A DNA stretch of 64,000 nucleotides from Sporocytophaga myxococcoides. GTDB taxonomy: Bacteria; Bacteroidota; Bacteroidia; Cytophagales; Cytophagaceae. Below are positions 9,025 through 17,906 of this stretch, piece by piece. Below the pieces are notes generated by a model. That model was not told where the DNA came from, ran no database searches, and saw only the letters and a list, made by a program, of their open reading frames with translations. Within the stretch, counting starts at the first letter, position 1. Each line of letters opens with the position of its first letter. The position numbers and the translations under genes are program-made. The stretch is from the NCBI RefSeq assembly GCF_000775915.1, contig NZ_BBLT01000007.1, forward strand, positions 124,001 to 188,000. Direction: 5' to 3'.

Positions 9025-9503
9025 AGATAAAAAAAAATTAAAAAAATATGAAAAAATAGATGAAATGTAATGAGTAGCTTGTTTTACTACTTATTACTCT
9101 TATTCAATGTATTGTTATACGTAAATTTTTAAAATTGTTTCATGTTTTGGAGTGTAAATCATTGTAAATAAGGTAAAGTTATATTGTTTTAGGCATTTTG
9201 ATGGACGTAGTTTTTCTTTGAATTTTTTATGTTTTATGCAATTTTGAAGAATTATTTGAGGAATTGAGACCCTAAAGTGACGAATCAAAATCTTTAATTT
9301 ATTCAATTTTTTTTCTGAATTTACTATACTTCTTTTCTCTTAAGTTTTAATCTGAATACACCATACTATTCTCGAATCCAATATCATAAATTTCGAAAAG
9401 ACTGGTTAAATTTTATTTATGGAACAGGTTTAGAAGCTTTAAATATTGGGAGAAGGATAATTTTAGTAGTTTCTTTTTGAATAAGGTTTATACATCTGCA
9501 TTT
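9025..9503. other. Gene-free stretch with one inverted repeat
   Basis: Very AT-rich, about 480 bases. The only structure seen is an 11-bp inverted repeat with one G-U pair (9067-9077 with 9087-9097, 9-base loop) and no T-run. A minus-strand frame at 9115-9306 has no coding character. The last part should hold the promoter of the endonuclease V gene, but no clear -7 box is visible. Confidence 0.4.
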
Positions 9504-10007
9504 ATGATTTTAGCTTTTGATACTTATTATTTTGAAAACAAAGCAAAAACGGTCTGTCTTGAATTTGCAGAATGGAATGATAAAATTCCTTCTAATATAT
9601 ATTCAGAAATAATAGAAGATGTGAGCGAATATGAATCAGGAGCTTTCTATAAACGGGAATTACCTTGTATTTTGAGTTTATTAAAGAAAATAAAGGTTGA
9701 TATTAATACCATCATTGTAGTGGATGGCTTTGTCTTTCTTGATGATGAATTTAAACCAGGATTGGGAGCTCACCTTTATAATGCATTGGAACAGCATATC
9801 CCTGTTATTGGAGTAGCCAAAACCAATTTTGCTCAAATCTATAATTTAAAAAAAGAAGTATACAGGGGTGAAAGCAGAAAGCCTTTGTATGTTACTTCTG
9901 TGGGAGTACAGGTTCATGAAGCTTCAGCATATGTTCAATCCATGTACGGTCAATACAGGATTCCCGACCTTTTGAAGCAATTGGACAGTTTGACAAAGGA
10001 GCTATAA
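9504..10007 (+). CDS. nfi: Endonuclease V, short form
   Basis: 167 residues from ATG 9504, so that the protein begins MILAFDTYY as in short-form relatives; a TTG at 9477 in the same frame is the alternative. Family landmarks are the first-strand Asp6, FYKRELPCIL with Glu52 (the SFRE.P motif), VVDGFVFLDD with Asp74, and IPVIGVAKTNF. Endonuclease V cuts the second phosphodiester bond 3' of deoxyinosine in DNA, and several members cut inosine-containing RNA. It is shorter than the E. coli enzyme (223 residues). It is followed after 12 bases by the RNA 2'-phosphotransferase gene, a likely operon. Confidence 0.8.
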   Translation: MILAFDTYYFENKAKTVCLEFAEWNDKIPSNIYSEIIEDVSEYESGAFYKRELPCILSLLKKIKVDINTIIVVDGFVFLDDEFKPGLGAHLYNALEQHIPVIGVAKTNFAQIYNLKKEVYRGESRKPLYVTSVGVQVHEASAYVQSMYGQYRIPDLLKQLDSLTKEL

Positions 10008-10019
10008 TTTTTTCTCAGA

Positions 10020-10580
10020 ATGATAAGCGAAAAAGAAAATCAAAGAATCAGTAAGTTTTTAAGCCTGGTATTAAGGCATAAACCAGAGACTATTGGTATC
10101 AATCTTGACAGGAATGGTTGGGTTGATACTCAATTGCTGATTTTTAAAATAAATCAACATGGATTCAATATATCAATGGAAATACTGGATTATGTTGTCG
10201 ATACCAATAATAAAAAAAGATTTGCATTCAACGAAAATAAAACTTTGATAAGAGCCAGTCAGGGGCATTCGGTTAAAATTGAATTGGGCTATGAGCCTCA
10301 AAAACCACCTGAAATATTATATCATGGCTCCGCAGAATGTTTTTCTGAATTAATACTAAAAACCGGACTTATAAAGCAAAGTCGTCAACATGTACATTTA
10401 AGTGTTGATGTTACAACAGCTATATCTGTGGGCAAGAGGCACGGAAAGCCTGTGATTTTTGAAGTAGTATCAGGAGAGATGTTCGCAGAGGGTTTTGTCT
10501 TTTATTTGTCGGAGAATAAGGTATGGCTTACAGAGCATGTTCCTGTTAGGTATTTGAAACAGGGATTGATGGTATTGTAG
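10020..10580 (+). CDS. kptA: RNA 2'-phosphotransferase (KptA/Tpt1)
   Basis: 186 residues, full length. The Arg-His-Arg-Arg tetrad of Tpt1 enzymes is present as Arg19-His20 (SLVLRHKP), Arg78 (IRASQGHS) and Arg122 (SRQHVHLS), with the NAD-binding LYHGS motif at 100-104. The enzyme removes an internal RNA 2'-phosphate using NAD+, giving ADP-ribose 1'',2''-cyclic phosphate. In eukaryotes it completes tRNA splicing; the bacterial substrate is not settled. Expression is probably coupled to the endonuclease V gene just upstream. Confidence 0.93.
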   Translation: MISEKENQRISKFLSLVLRHKPETIGINLDRNGWVDTQLLIFKINQHGFNISMEILDYVVDTNNKKRFAFNENKTLIRASQGHSVKIELGYEPQKPPEILYHGSAECFSELILKTGLIKQSRQHVHLSVDVTTAISVGKRHGKPVIFEVVSGEMFAEGFVFYLSENKVWLTEHVPVRYLKQGLMVL

Positions 10581-10590
10581 GATTATCTTT

Positions 10591-10852
10591 TGTTTGAACT
10601 GGGATTCGTGGATTAAGGAATAGACAGGATTAGCTACGATTTCAAAAACAAACAATACATTATGATTCCCAATCTAGCTTGATAAAAACAACCGTATTTT
10701 ACCAGAACAAATTTAAAACTAAACTATCAAAAGCATTTATTGTCTGAACCAGGAAATTTATCAGAGATAATTTTATCTATCCTTTCATTCCATAAATCCC
10801 AGTTCAGACAAAGGTAATTCTGTCTATACTCCCATGAATTCCAGATCAGACA
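10591..10852. repeat. Four degenerate copies of an approximately 40-bp intergenic repeat
   Basis: Copies begin with TGTYTGAACTGGGATT-like sequence and end near GGATAGACAGGAT. Two read forward (10591-10631 and from 10741) and two read on the minus strand (about 10771-10810 and 10816-10852). The second and third copies form a roughly 70-bp imperfect inverted repeat, 10741-10810, that could fold as a cruciform or long hairpin. The copies are clearly related (copies one and three share 15 of the first 16 bases) but divergent. There is no transposase or terminal structure. The block fills the convergent gap between kptA and the coiled-coil gene. Confidence 0.7.
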
Positions 10853-10854
10853 TA

Positions 10855-10887
10855 AAAAAACTCAGACTTATCATCTGAGTTTTTTTT
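10855..10887. terminator. Bidirectional terminator between kptA and the coiled-coil gene
   Basis: A 6-bp stem (10861-10866 with 10874-10879) is flanked by an A-run on the left and eight Ts on the right, so it reads as a terminator on both strands for the convergent pair. Confidence 0.75.
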
Positions 10888-10908
10888 ATTTTTCAACTTA
10901 TTGAAAGC

Positions 10909-11820
10909 TTATTTTACATTAAAGCCGCCTTCTCCGATTTTATGTCCTTCAGAGTATACATGAATTTTGTATTGACCAGGAATATAGTTGAAGCCTTTGG
11001 AAAGAATGAAAGAGAGCTTTTGATTAGAGTTGTCAAAGCTTAGATCCTGGCTAAGTGTGTATTGAGCTTCAGTTCCATCGGCAAGATTGATGATACCACC
11101 ACCGTTGATAGGATCTGAGAATGGAGTTCCTGAAGGAGGAACAAGTGTTACATAGAATTTTTTCAGGTTTTTCTTAGCTGCTTTGTTATCAGCAAGAACA
11201 AAGGTGATTTTTATTCTATCAATTTTGCTGTGCTTGTATTCTTCCTGATCCATTTCTTTTCCGTTTTCTTTAAGCGCTGTTACCTTAACGCCTTCGGCTT
11301 TGAGGATAGATGCATAAGCAAGTTCTTTAGAAGTAAGATCAAGTGAATCTCCAAGTCTTCTTTTTTCATGGGTTAGATTGCTTACACTTGTGTTTAATGA
11401 ATCATTAGCAGTTTTTAGCTGAGCGATTTCATAATCTTTAGTAGTAATCTCTTCTCTAAGTTTAGCAACTAACTCTTCAAGTTCTTTACGTTTTTTAGAA
11501 TCAAGCTTGTTTGTTTTTTTCAACTGAGTGATAAATGAGTTCAGGTTAGCGATTTGCTTATCAAGAGAGTCATTTTGTAATCCAAGGTTTTCTCTTTCCT
11601 GTCTGATTCTTTCAAGATCCTGGCTCATTGTTTCCAGTTCTTGTGTTTTAGCTACGATTTCACTGTCTTTAGTACTTACTACACCTGTCAGCTCATCAAT
11701 TTTTTGGGCTTTTTCATCATTTTGGTTATTTAAAGTAATTACAAAAATGATTAAGGCAATATTCACTACGAGTGAAAGAGCAAGGAGAATTTTTACAGTC
11801 TTGTTGCTTTTTTGTTCCAT
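10909..11820 (-). CDS. Single-pass membrane protein with long coiled coil, function unknown
   Basis: 303 residues. A short charged N-terminus, one transmembrane helix (about 9-30), a heptad-rich coiled coil (about 35-165, mostly Glu/Lys/Leu/Asn), and a C-terminal beta-rich domain (about 170-303) ending GEGGFNVK. The orientation suggests that coiled coil and C-domain lie in the periplasm, anchored in the inner membrane. I do not recognise the family; similar layouts are common in Bacteroidota as unnamed envelope proteins. It is monocistronic, with its own terminator at 10.86 kb. Confidence 0.7.
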   Translation of the reverse strand: MEQKSNKTVKILLALSLVVNIALIIFVITLNNQNDEKAQKIDELTGVVSTKDSEIVAKTQELETMSQDLERIRQERENLGLQNDSLDKQIANLNSFITQLKKTNKLDSKKRKELEELVAKLREEITTKDYEIAQLKTANDSLNTSVSNLTHEKRRLGDSLDLTSKELAYASILKAEGVKVTALKENGKEMDQEEYKHSKIDRIKITFVLADNKAAKKNLKKFYVTLVPPSGTPFSDPINGGGIINLADGTEAQYTLSQDLSFDNSNQKLSFILSKGFNYIPGQYKIHVYSEGHKIGEGGFNVK

Positions 11821-12476
11821 AAGTTGTTTTAGTTCAATTTTTCGAGGTTGTAAATTAAAAGGATTTTATATGGTTTAGCAAATTTAAATTCAAGTCAAAT
11901 GGTATTTTTTAGTCTTCTTGTAATTTGAAAATTAGAGAATTAAACACTCATCCGCATTGCATTGGGTGAAAAACGGGTAAAAAAACGAAAAATTATGTGA
12001 TTATAATCATTTGATGCATCAAGATCTGGCTTATTTTCTTCAAAATTGATATTGATCCTTTAGATCAATTGATTGGCTGTTTTACTGAATTTTAAAGAAA
12101 AAGTTTAGCAGAATAATTAAACTTAATTCCGATCATTAGGGTATCGTCTTGCTTAATCTTTAGGTTTTACAAGATAATTTGCCTAGCTTTGAACTGTTGT
12201 AGCACTTGCGGATTGATTGCAGAGTTTCCTTCAGCCCTTCATTATGAGGCAAATTGAACTAATAACTACCTCATTTAGTTTCTTTTAAGTTACACAATCA
12301 GTTTTAAGCAATAAAATTTCCAGGGAATCAGAAAGAAATTTTTTCCAAAAATATTCACAAAAAGGGAATTCACAATTGGACATATACTTCCCTGGTAATG
12401 TCAAAAACAGGTAGATAAATCCTTCTTATATAATCGACGAAGGATTCAGGTGAAGCCCCTTGTAAAACAAAATTAC
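11821..12476. other. Long upstream region of the RhlE-like helicase gene
   Basis: About 650 bases between two divergent genes. It contains a 12-bp palindrome TTGATGCATCAA (12011-12022) and an 8-bp inverted repeat (12418-12425 with 12439-12446, 13-base loop) ending 30 bases before the chosen helicase start. No coding sequence or clear promoter box was found. A long leader would fit the family, since cold-induced DEAD-box genes often have one, but nothing here proves it. Confidence 0.35.
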
Positions 12477-13799
12477 ATGTCTTTTAAAAATTTAAATCTT
12501 ATATCCCCGATCCTTGAGGCTCTGGAACAAGAGGGATATACACAGCCAACTTCTATTCAGTCTCAGGCTATACCTTTTATTCTTGAAAAGAAGGATCTGC
12601 TTGGTTGTGCCCAGACAGGTACCGGAAAAACGGCAGCTTTTGCATTGCCGATCATTCAATTGCTTGAAAGTAAAATTTCCGATAACAGAGGTAAAAGAAC
12701 TGTAAAGTCTTTAATACTTACTCCGACCAGAGAACTTGCCATTCAGATAGGGGATAGTTTTTCAGCTTATGGTAGAAATACAAGAGTAAATCATGCTGTA
12801 ATATTTGGCGGGGTTTCTCAGAATGCTCAGGTGGAGGCTTTAAAAAGGGGAGTAGATATTCTTGTAGCTACTCCGGGAAGACTTTTGGATCTCATGAACC
12901 AGGGATTTATAAAACTGGATCATATTGAGATTTTTGTTCTGGATGAAGCCGACCGAATGCTGGATATGGGCTTTATTCACGATATCAAAAAAATTCTGAC
13001 AAAACTTCCTGCAAAAAAACAATCATTGTTCTTTTCAGCGACGATGGCTCCGGAGATAAAAAAACTTGCAGAAACTATTCTGGTAAATCCATCGAAAGTT
13101 GAAGTCGCTCCTGTTTCGTCTGCTGCCGAAACTGTGAATCAATCTGTATATTATGTTGAAAAATCCAACAAGAAAGGATTGTTGATTCATTTGCTTAAAG
13201 ATCCTGCTATTCCTCAGGCCTTAATATTTACGAGAACCAAACATGGTGCAGACAGAATCAGTAAGGATCTTACCAAAGCAGGGATAACGGCTGAAGCTAT
13301 CCATGGCAATAAATCTCAAAATGCAAGACAAAGAGCATTGGAGAATTTTAAACTTAAGAAAATCAGGGTACTGGTAGCCACAGATATTGCTGCTAGAGGG
13401 ATAGACATAGAAAAGCTTTCGCACGTTATTAACTATGAATTGCCCAATGAGCCTGAAACCTATGTACACAGAATTGGAAGGACAGGAAGAGCCGGAGCTA
13501 ACGGGATTGCAATTGCTTTCTGTGATACGGAAGAACGTGCTTATCTCAGAGCGATCAATAAATTGATCGCAAAGGAAATTCCTGTAATCAAAGAACATCC
13601 TTTTGATGGGCCTGGTATTGAAGTTCCTAAATCTACCAACTCGGGTCGGTCAGCTGGACCAAAGCAAAGCCAACCAGGTGCCTCTAAGCAAAGCAGTAAG
13701 CCTTCCGGAGGAGGAAAACCTAAATGGTTCGGAAGAAAAAAATCACACGGGAATAATAAGCAGAGCAACAATAACAAAACTTCCAAAGAGGCCAGATAA
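12477..13799 (+). CDS. rhlE: DEAD-box RNA helicase, RhlE type
   Basis: 440 residues from ATG 12477, where the family-typical MSFKNLNL begins; an in-frame GTG at 12450 would add nine atypical residues. Complete motif set: Q-motif (GYTQPTSIQ), I (AQTGTGKT), Ia (PTRELA), II (DEAD), III (SAT), V and VI (HRIGRTGR). The core ends near residue 365. A basic low-complexity tail rich in Ser, Lys, Gly and Asn follows, as in RhlE proteins that bind RNA non-specifically. Likely role: ATP-dependent RNA remodelling in ribosome assembly or mRNA decay, often cold-related. Confidence 0.9.
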   Translation: MSFKNLNLISPILEALEQEGYTQPTSIQSQAIPFILEKKDLLGCAQTGTGKTAAFALPIIQLLESKISDNRGKRTVKSLILTPTRELAIQIGDSFSAYGRNTRVNHAVIFGGVSQNAQVEALKRGVDILVATPGRLLDLMNQGFIKLDHIEIFVLDEADRMLDMGFIHDIKKILTKLPAKKQSLFFSATMAPEIKKLAETILVNPSKVEVAPVSSAAETVNQSVYYVEKSNKKGLLIHLLKDPAIPQALIFTRTKHGADRISKDLTKAGITAEAIHGNKSQNARQRALENFKLKKIRVLVATDIAARGIDIEKLSHVINYELPNEPETYVHRIGRTGRAGANGIAIAFCDTEERAYLRAINKLIAKEIPVIKEHPFDGPGIEVPKSTNSGRSAGPKQSQPGASKQSSKPSGGGKPKWFGRKKSHGNNKQSNNNKTSKEAR

Positions 13800-13830
13800 C
13801 AAGTATTGGAAAGTATAGGTTATAGAGTTT

Positions 13831-13867
13831 AAAAGCCCTTCTGAAATATATTCTGAAGGGCTTTTTA
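13831..13867. terminator. Bidirectional terminator between rhlE and the tautomerase-like gene
   Basis: An 8-bp GC-rich stem (13834-13841 with 13855-13862), extended inward by three pairs after one mismatch, is preceded by an A-run and followed by Ts. It serves both convergent genes. Confidence 0.85.
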
Positions 13868-13868
13868 T

Positions 13869-14258
13869 TTATATGGATACATTATAATTAAGCTTTACTT
13901 CATCACCGTGATATCCTCTGAAACCCCAGTTATGTGCAGGAGCCTCCATTATGCATATTTCGATATCTATTTCAGATATACCAATTTTTTCTTTTATTCT
14001 TTCAAATAACAATCTGACGAGTTTCTTTTTGGTCTCAACAGTTCTTCCTTCGATCATTATCAATTCAATAATGGTATAGGCTTCGGTACGCCCATCCGGA
14101 TAATAAAAATCGTCTTTTGCTAGACCTATAAACCTATGCGCGCGCTTGTCTCTTGGGAACTCCAGAGCCTCCACAACACATTCATGAATAACATCGGAAA
14201 GCTCCTTTTTTACAAGGTCAAGCTTTTCTTTTAACCCATATATTTTTACCTGTGACAT
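13869..14258 (-). CDS. Tautomerase-superfamily protein
   Basis: 129 residues with the pattern of the longer tautomerase family (Pfam Tautomerase_2-like): N-terminal VKIYG strand, the KRAHRFIGLAKDDFYYP segment, IIELIMIEGRTVETKKKLVRLLFERI, and a C-terminal GFRGYHGDE. Tautomerases normally use the amino-terminal proline exposed after Met removal. Here the protein starts Met-Ser-Gln, so that base is missing and classical keto-enol chemistry is doubtful. It is monocistronic and divergent from the SDR gene. Confidence 0.75.
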   Translation of the reverse strand: MSQVKIYGLKEKLDLVKKELSDVIHECVVEALEFPRDKRAHRFIGLAKDDFYYPDGRTEAYTIIELIMIEGRTVETKKKLVRLLFERIKEKIGISEIDIEICIMEAPAHNWGFRGYHGDEVKLNYNVSI

Positions 14259-14341
14259 TGTTTGTTATTTTTATTGCAAATAAAACAAAAAACTGGTTAC
14301 AGAATCTGCTTTTGAATATTACAGGAAATGAGTTCCTTAAT

Positions 14342-14373
14342 TTTGCTCCTCCATAGAACTATATATATATTCG
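14342..14373 (+). promoter_or_regulatory. Bacteroidota-type promoter for the SDR gene
   Basis: A TTTG element (14342-14345), a 20-base spacer and TATATTCG (14366-14373) match the -33/-7 pattern TTTG and TAnnTTTG with one mismatch. The expected start of transcription is about 15 bases before ATG 14395. Confidence 0.45.
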
Positions 14374-14394
14374 TAAAAATATTTCTTATTAAGA

Positions 14395-15195
14395 ATGTCA
14401 AAAATTGTACTTGTAACCGGTGCTTCATCCGGCATAGGAAAAGTGATTGCAGATTATCTGGCTGCTAAAGGCCACATAGTATATGGTACTTCCAGGTCAA
14501 TAAAACAAGACGGGCTAAAATTTAAAGCTCTTCCAATGGACGTTTGCGATAATGAAAGTGTTCTTAATGCGACCAATAATATTTTAAAAGAACATGGAAG
14601 AATCGATGTTGTAATAAACAATGCAGGTATTGGAATTGCCGGAGGATGTGAATACTTGTCCTTAACTGATGCAGAAAAAGTAATGAGTACAAACTTTATC
14701 GGAGTTATCAGAGTTTGTCAGGCGGTTTTACCTTCTATGAGAAATAATAAGTCTGGTTTGATCATTAATATAAGTTCCATTGCTTCTGAAATGGGATTGC
14801 CATACAGGAGTGTCTATAGCTCAAGCAAAGCAGCTGTAGACCGCTTTACTGAAGCTCTGAGAATTGAAACAAAGAAATTTGGAGTAAAGGCTTGTTGTAT
14901 TCAGCCAGGCGGGATTAAAACAGATATAAGTGCAAACAGGCTGTATACTCCGGTACCCGAAGGTAGTCCGTATAGGGATAGCTTTGGAAGAGCCTATGAT
15001 GCTATTAATAATAGTGTAAAAAAAGGTCTTGAGCCGGAAGTATTCGGACCGCTTATCGAATCAATCATGAAGGCTGACAAGGTTAAGATGATTTACAGAG
15101 TTGGTAAAGTAACTGAGAAACTCTCTGTACTAATAAAAAAGATTGTTCCTGATTATGTGTTTGAGCGCATCATTGCAGGATTTTACAAGATTTAA
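14395..15195 (+). CDS. Short-chain dehydrogenase/reductase
   Basis: 266 residues, classical SDR. The cofactor motif TGASSGIG is at 8-15, NNAG at 75-78, and the catalytic residues are Ser127/128, Tyr141 and Lys145 (YSSSK). Arg34 after the second strand suggests NADP(H) preference. The C-terminal 60 residues are basic and of the type seen in lipid or sterol-like SDRs. The substrate cannot be predicted. It is an isolated gene with its own promoter. Confidence 0.88.
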   Translation: MSKIVLVTGASSGIGKVIADYLAAKGHIVYGTSRSIKQDGLKFKALPMDVCDNESVLNATNNILKEHGRIDVVINNAGIGIAGGCEYLSLTDAEKVMSTNFIGVIRVCQAVLPSMRNNKSGLIINISSIASEMGLPYRSVYSSSKAAVDRFTEALRIETKKFGVKACCIQPGGIKTDISANRLYTPVPEGSPYRDSFGRAYDAINNSVKKGLEPEVFGPLIESIMKADKVKMIYRVGKVTEKLSVLIKKIVPDYVFERIIAGFYKI

Positions 15196-15319
15196 TTCAT
15201 GATCTTTCAGCTGAATAAAAAAGAAGTTCTCATTCAGATCCTATATGCATAGCTTGAAGCGATGGCATCAATTATAGGCAAAGCTCATTAAGTTTTACTT
15301 GTCCTTAAGGAGAAGGAAT

Positions 15320-16036
15320 TTAAGAAAACAAAGCCTCCGCTTGTTGAATAGATTCTGGTTTTCCTACATCCAGCAAAATGTCGTTAGTATGATCAAACCC
15401 CATGATAGTATGTTTGCTGCATAAATCAAGGTAGACATCCACCATTGAAAATTTACCTTCCCGGTTTATCAGATCAAATATTTGGGGCTCAATTATATGA
15501 ATTCCACTGAAAGCTTTTGGCGTTAAATCATCTTCCGTTCTCTTTATTTTTTCTTCACCTGTTTTAGTATTCTGCCACCCACATAATTCGTTCTTATCGT
15601 TGAATAGAAAATACCTGGAAGTTTCACGTCTTGTCACGGCGAGGGTTGCAAGAGCTTTGCCGGATTTGTGAAAGGCTATCATTTTATCTACTGCCAGATT
15701 AGTGAGCATATCTACATTCATCACGAGAAAGGGTGTATTGCCTTTTAGAAAAGTGGATGCCTTTTTTAGACCGCCACCAGTTTCAAGAAGGGCATCTGTT
15801 TCGTCGGAAATACTGATCTTGCAACCAAAGTTGTTTTGCTCTTTTAAGAAAGAAATGATCTGATCCGGAAAATGATGAACGTTTATGACAAATTCATATA
15901 TTCCATATCCTTTGAGATATTCAATATTCCTTTGTAATAAAGACTTATTGTTTACAACAGCCAGTGCTTTGGGATGATTTTCTGTAAAGGGCTTTAAGCG
16001 GGTTCCCAAACCTGCAGCAAATATCATTGCCTTCAT
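15320..16036 (-). CDS. murU: Sugar-1-phosphate nucleotidyltransferase, MurU-like
   Basis: 238 residues with the nucleotidyltransferase signature AAGLGTRLKPFT (residues 7-18) and PKAL, and the metal-site segment VMNVDMLTN. Its size matches MurU, which makes UDP-MurNAc from MurNAc-1-phosphate, rather than the longer GlmU or RmlA forms. The strongest support is context: it lies 17 bases after an AmgK-like kinase, reproducing the amgK-murU pair of the anabolic peptidoglycan recycling path. Mannose-1-phosphate guanylyltransferase remains a possible alternative. Confidence 0.78.
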   Translation of the reverse strand: MKAMIFAAGLGTRLKPFTENHPKALAVVNNKSLLQRNIEYLKGYGIYEFVINVHHFPDQIISFLKEQNNFGCKISISDETDALLETGGGLKKASTFLKGNTPFLVMNVDMLTNLAVDKMIAFHKSGKALATLAVTRRETSRYFLFNDKNELCGWQNTKTGEEKIKRTEDDLTPKAFSGIHIIEPQIFDLINREGKFSMVDVYLDLCSKHTIMGFDHTNDILLDVGKPESIQQAEALFS

Positions 16037-16053
16037 AAAAATAATCTGATTTA

Positions 16054-17502
16054 TTAGTTAACCCAGTTTTTAGCATCCTGGATGCAGTGTGATAATTCAA
16101 TTTTAACCCCAAACTTTTGCTGAAGGTGCTTTGCAAGACTATCCGCAGCAAATACACTTCTATGTTGCCCGCCTGTGCAGCCAAAACTAATCATCAGACT
16201 GTCAAAGTCTCTTTTCAGATAATCAGAAACGCTTATATCAACAAGGCTGTAAACGTGCTGAAGGAATACGGGCATTTCAGTCTGGTAAAGAAGGAAATCC
16301 TGAACAGGTTTATCTCTTCCCGTAAGTTTTTTATAAGGCTCATATCTACCGGGATTCAGGATACCTCTGCAATCAAAAACAAATCCCCCGCCATTTCCTG
16401 ATAAATCTTCAGGATGTCCGGTTTTATAGGAGAAGCTACAGATCTTAACAACTAACTTACTTTCCTTATCAGCCTTAATGTTTTCAAAGCGTTTAATGAT
16501 CTCTTCATCCACCATAGCGTTAAGTACCTTTTCTAATTCAGGCAGCCTGATTGGTATTCCCTTATTCTCAAGAAACCAACGTAAATTCCTCAATGCAAAA
16601 GGAATGCTGCTAATGAAATGAGGTTTGCGTTCAAAGAGTCCACGGAAGCCATAAGCTCCAAGGGTTTGAAGCATTCTAATAAGGACAAAGCCTTTGTATA
16701 TATCAAGGAAATCTTTTTTGTTGAGCTGATTTCCCAAAAGATCATTTACCCTGTCAAAATAATAATGTACAAGTTCATCTCTCCATTCAAATGGTAAAGC
16801 GGCTTTAGCCTGCCATAGCATTGAAGCCACGTCATACTGAAGGGCACCTTGCATGCCTCCCTGATAATCGATAAAGTAAACTTTATCATCTTTTACCATT
16901 ACGTTCCTGCTCTGGCAATCTCTGTGCATGAAATACTTGTTGCGCTCCTGCATCAGATAGTAGCTGAGCATTTCGAAGTCATTTAACAACAGGTTTTTGT
17001 CATAGTTAAGCTTAAGTGCTCGCAGAAAGTAATATTTAAAATATAGTAAATCAGAGTAGATAGCCTGTCTGTCAAATGAACGGGTAGCAATGCAGTAATC
17101 ATAGTTAAGGCCTGTGCCACCCTGAATCTGCAACTGAGCAAGCTGAGCGAAGGTTTTTTGATACAATTCAAAGGTACGGTCTGTATAACCTTCGGTCTGA
17201 ACTATATCAAACAATGATGTATCTCCCAGATCTGCCTGGATATAGAATTGTTTATCAGCACTGGAATGAAATATTTCCGGAACTGCAAGTTGCTTGCTGG
17301 CAAAATGCCTTGAAAATTCCAGAAATGCAGAGTTTTCAGGGGTATTGTTATTATAGGTAACAATATAGGAACGAGGGGGTGTTTTTACTCTGAAATACTG
17401 TCTGTCACTTCCTGCCTGAGCAAGTTGTCGGACGTCCTCCACCGGTGTTTCGGGTTTCCAGCTTTCAAAAAATGTTTTTACTTGTTCTATAATTGTAGAC
17501 AT
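16054..17502 (-). CDS. Fusion of an AmgK-like sugar kinase with a RapZ C-terminal domain
   Basis: 482 residues in two parts. Residues 1 to about 335 form an aminoglycoside-phosphotransferase-fold kinase, with catalytic loop HRDCQSRN (193-200) and metal-binding Asp212 in FIDYQ, as in AmgK (anomeric MurNAc/GlcNAc kinase). Residues about 348-482 match the C-terminal domain of RapZ: VVKICSFSYKTG, FDCRGILNPGRY and GCTGGQHRSV (441-450). In E. coli that domain binds glucosamine-6-phosphate and presents small RNAs to RNase E. The N-terminal P-loop domain of RapZ is absent. The next gene is MurU-like, so sugar kinase chemistry and amino-sugar sensing may be joined. The two-part layout is seen directly; its role is inferred. 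Confidence 0.85.
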   Translation of the reverse strand: MSTIIEQVKTFFESWKPETPVEDVRQLAQAGSDRQYFRVKTPPRSYIVTYNNNTPENSAFLEFSRHFASKQLAVPEIFHSSADKQFYIQADLGDTSLFDIVQTEGYTDRTFELYQKTFAQLAQLQIQGGTGLNYDYCIATRSFDRQAIYSDLLYFKYYFLRALKLNYDKNLLLNDFEMLSYYLMQERNKYFMHRDCQSRNVMVKDDKVYFIDYQGGMQGALQYDVASMLWQAKAALPFEWRDELVHYYFDRVNDLLGNQLNKKDFLDIYKGFVLIRMLQTLGAYGFRGLFERKPHFISSIPFALRNLRWFLENKGIPIRLPELEKVLNAMVDEEIIKRFENIKADKESKLVVKICSFSYKTGHPEDLSGNGGGFVFDCRGILNPGRYEPYKKLTGRDKPVQDFLLYQTEMPVFLQHVYSLVDISVSDYLKRDFDSLMISFGCTGGQHRSVFAADSLAKHLQQKFGVKIELSHCIQDAKNWVN

Positions 17503-17906
17503 GTTGCTTCTGATTTCTAAAGGAGGTAAAAACTCCTTATTTTAAATTTGGATTTGAATATTCTATATTCTTTTTTTATTACAAAGTAAATAAAACAATA
17601 ATTAGTTGTCTGAAATTCATTTTTATAAAAGGATATTTTTAATTAAAGTGAAGTTTTAAATTTAAACTGTTGATTTGTAGTAGAATATCGAAATTCTGCT
17701 GACGCTGATAGCTATAACTTCTGTCAATAAAATTCACGTATACTAAAGGAAGGTTTTTTACCGAAACATGAGTATTTAAAAAAAATATTTTTTCAGCAAA
17801 TCTGAGTTTAATGTCATGCCATAGCTGCCTGCTGGCGACTTGACCGGAGAATAAAAAGAAAAATAATATTTTCTAACAAACAAAAGACAGATACAATTAC
17901 CCTGAT
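17503..17906. other. Gene-free divergent spacer
   Basis: 404 AT-rich bases between the kinase fusion (minus) and the zinc-ribbon gene (plus). No hairpin, repeat or convincing promoter box was seen. Confidence 0.4.

Noticed and set aside
9115-9306. 63-codon minus-strand frame
   Set aside because: No start-region support and an AT-rich composition without a protein-like pattern; it lies in an otherwise empty stretch.
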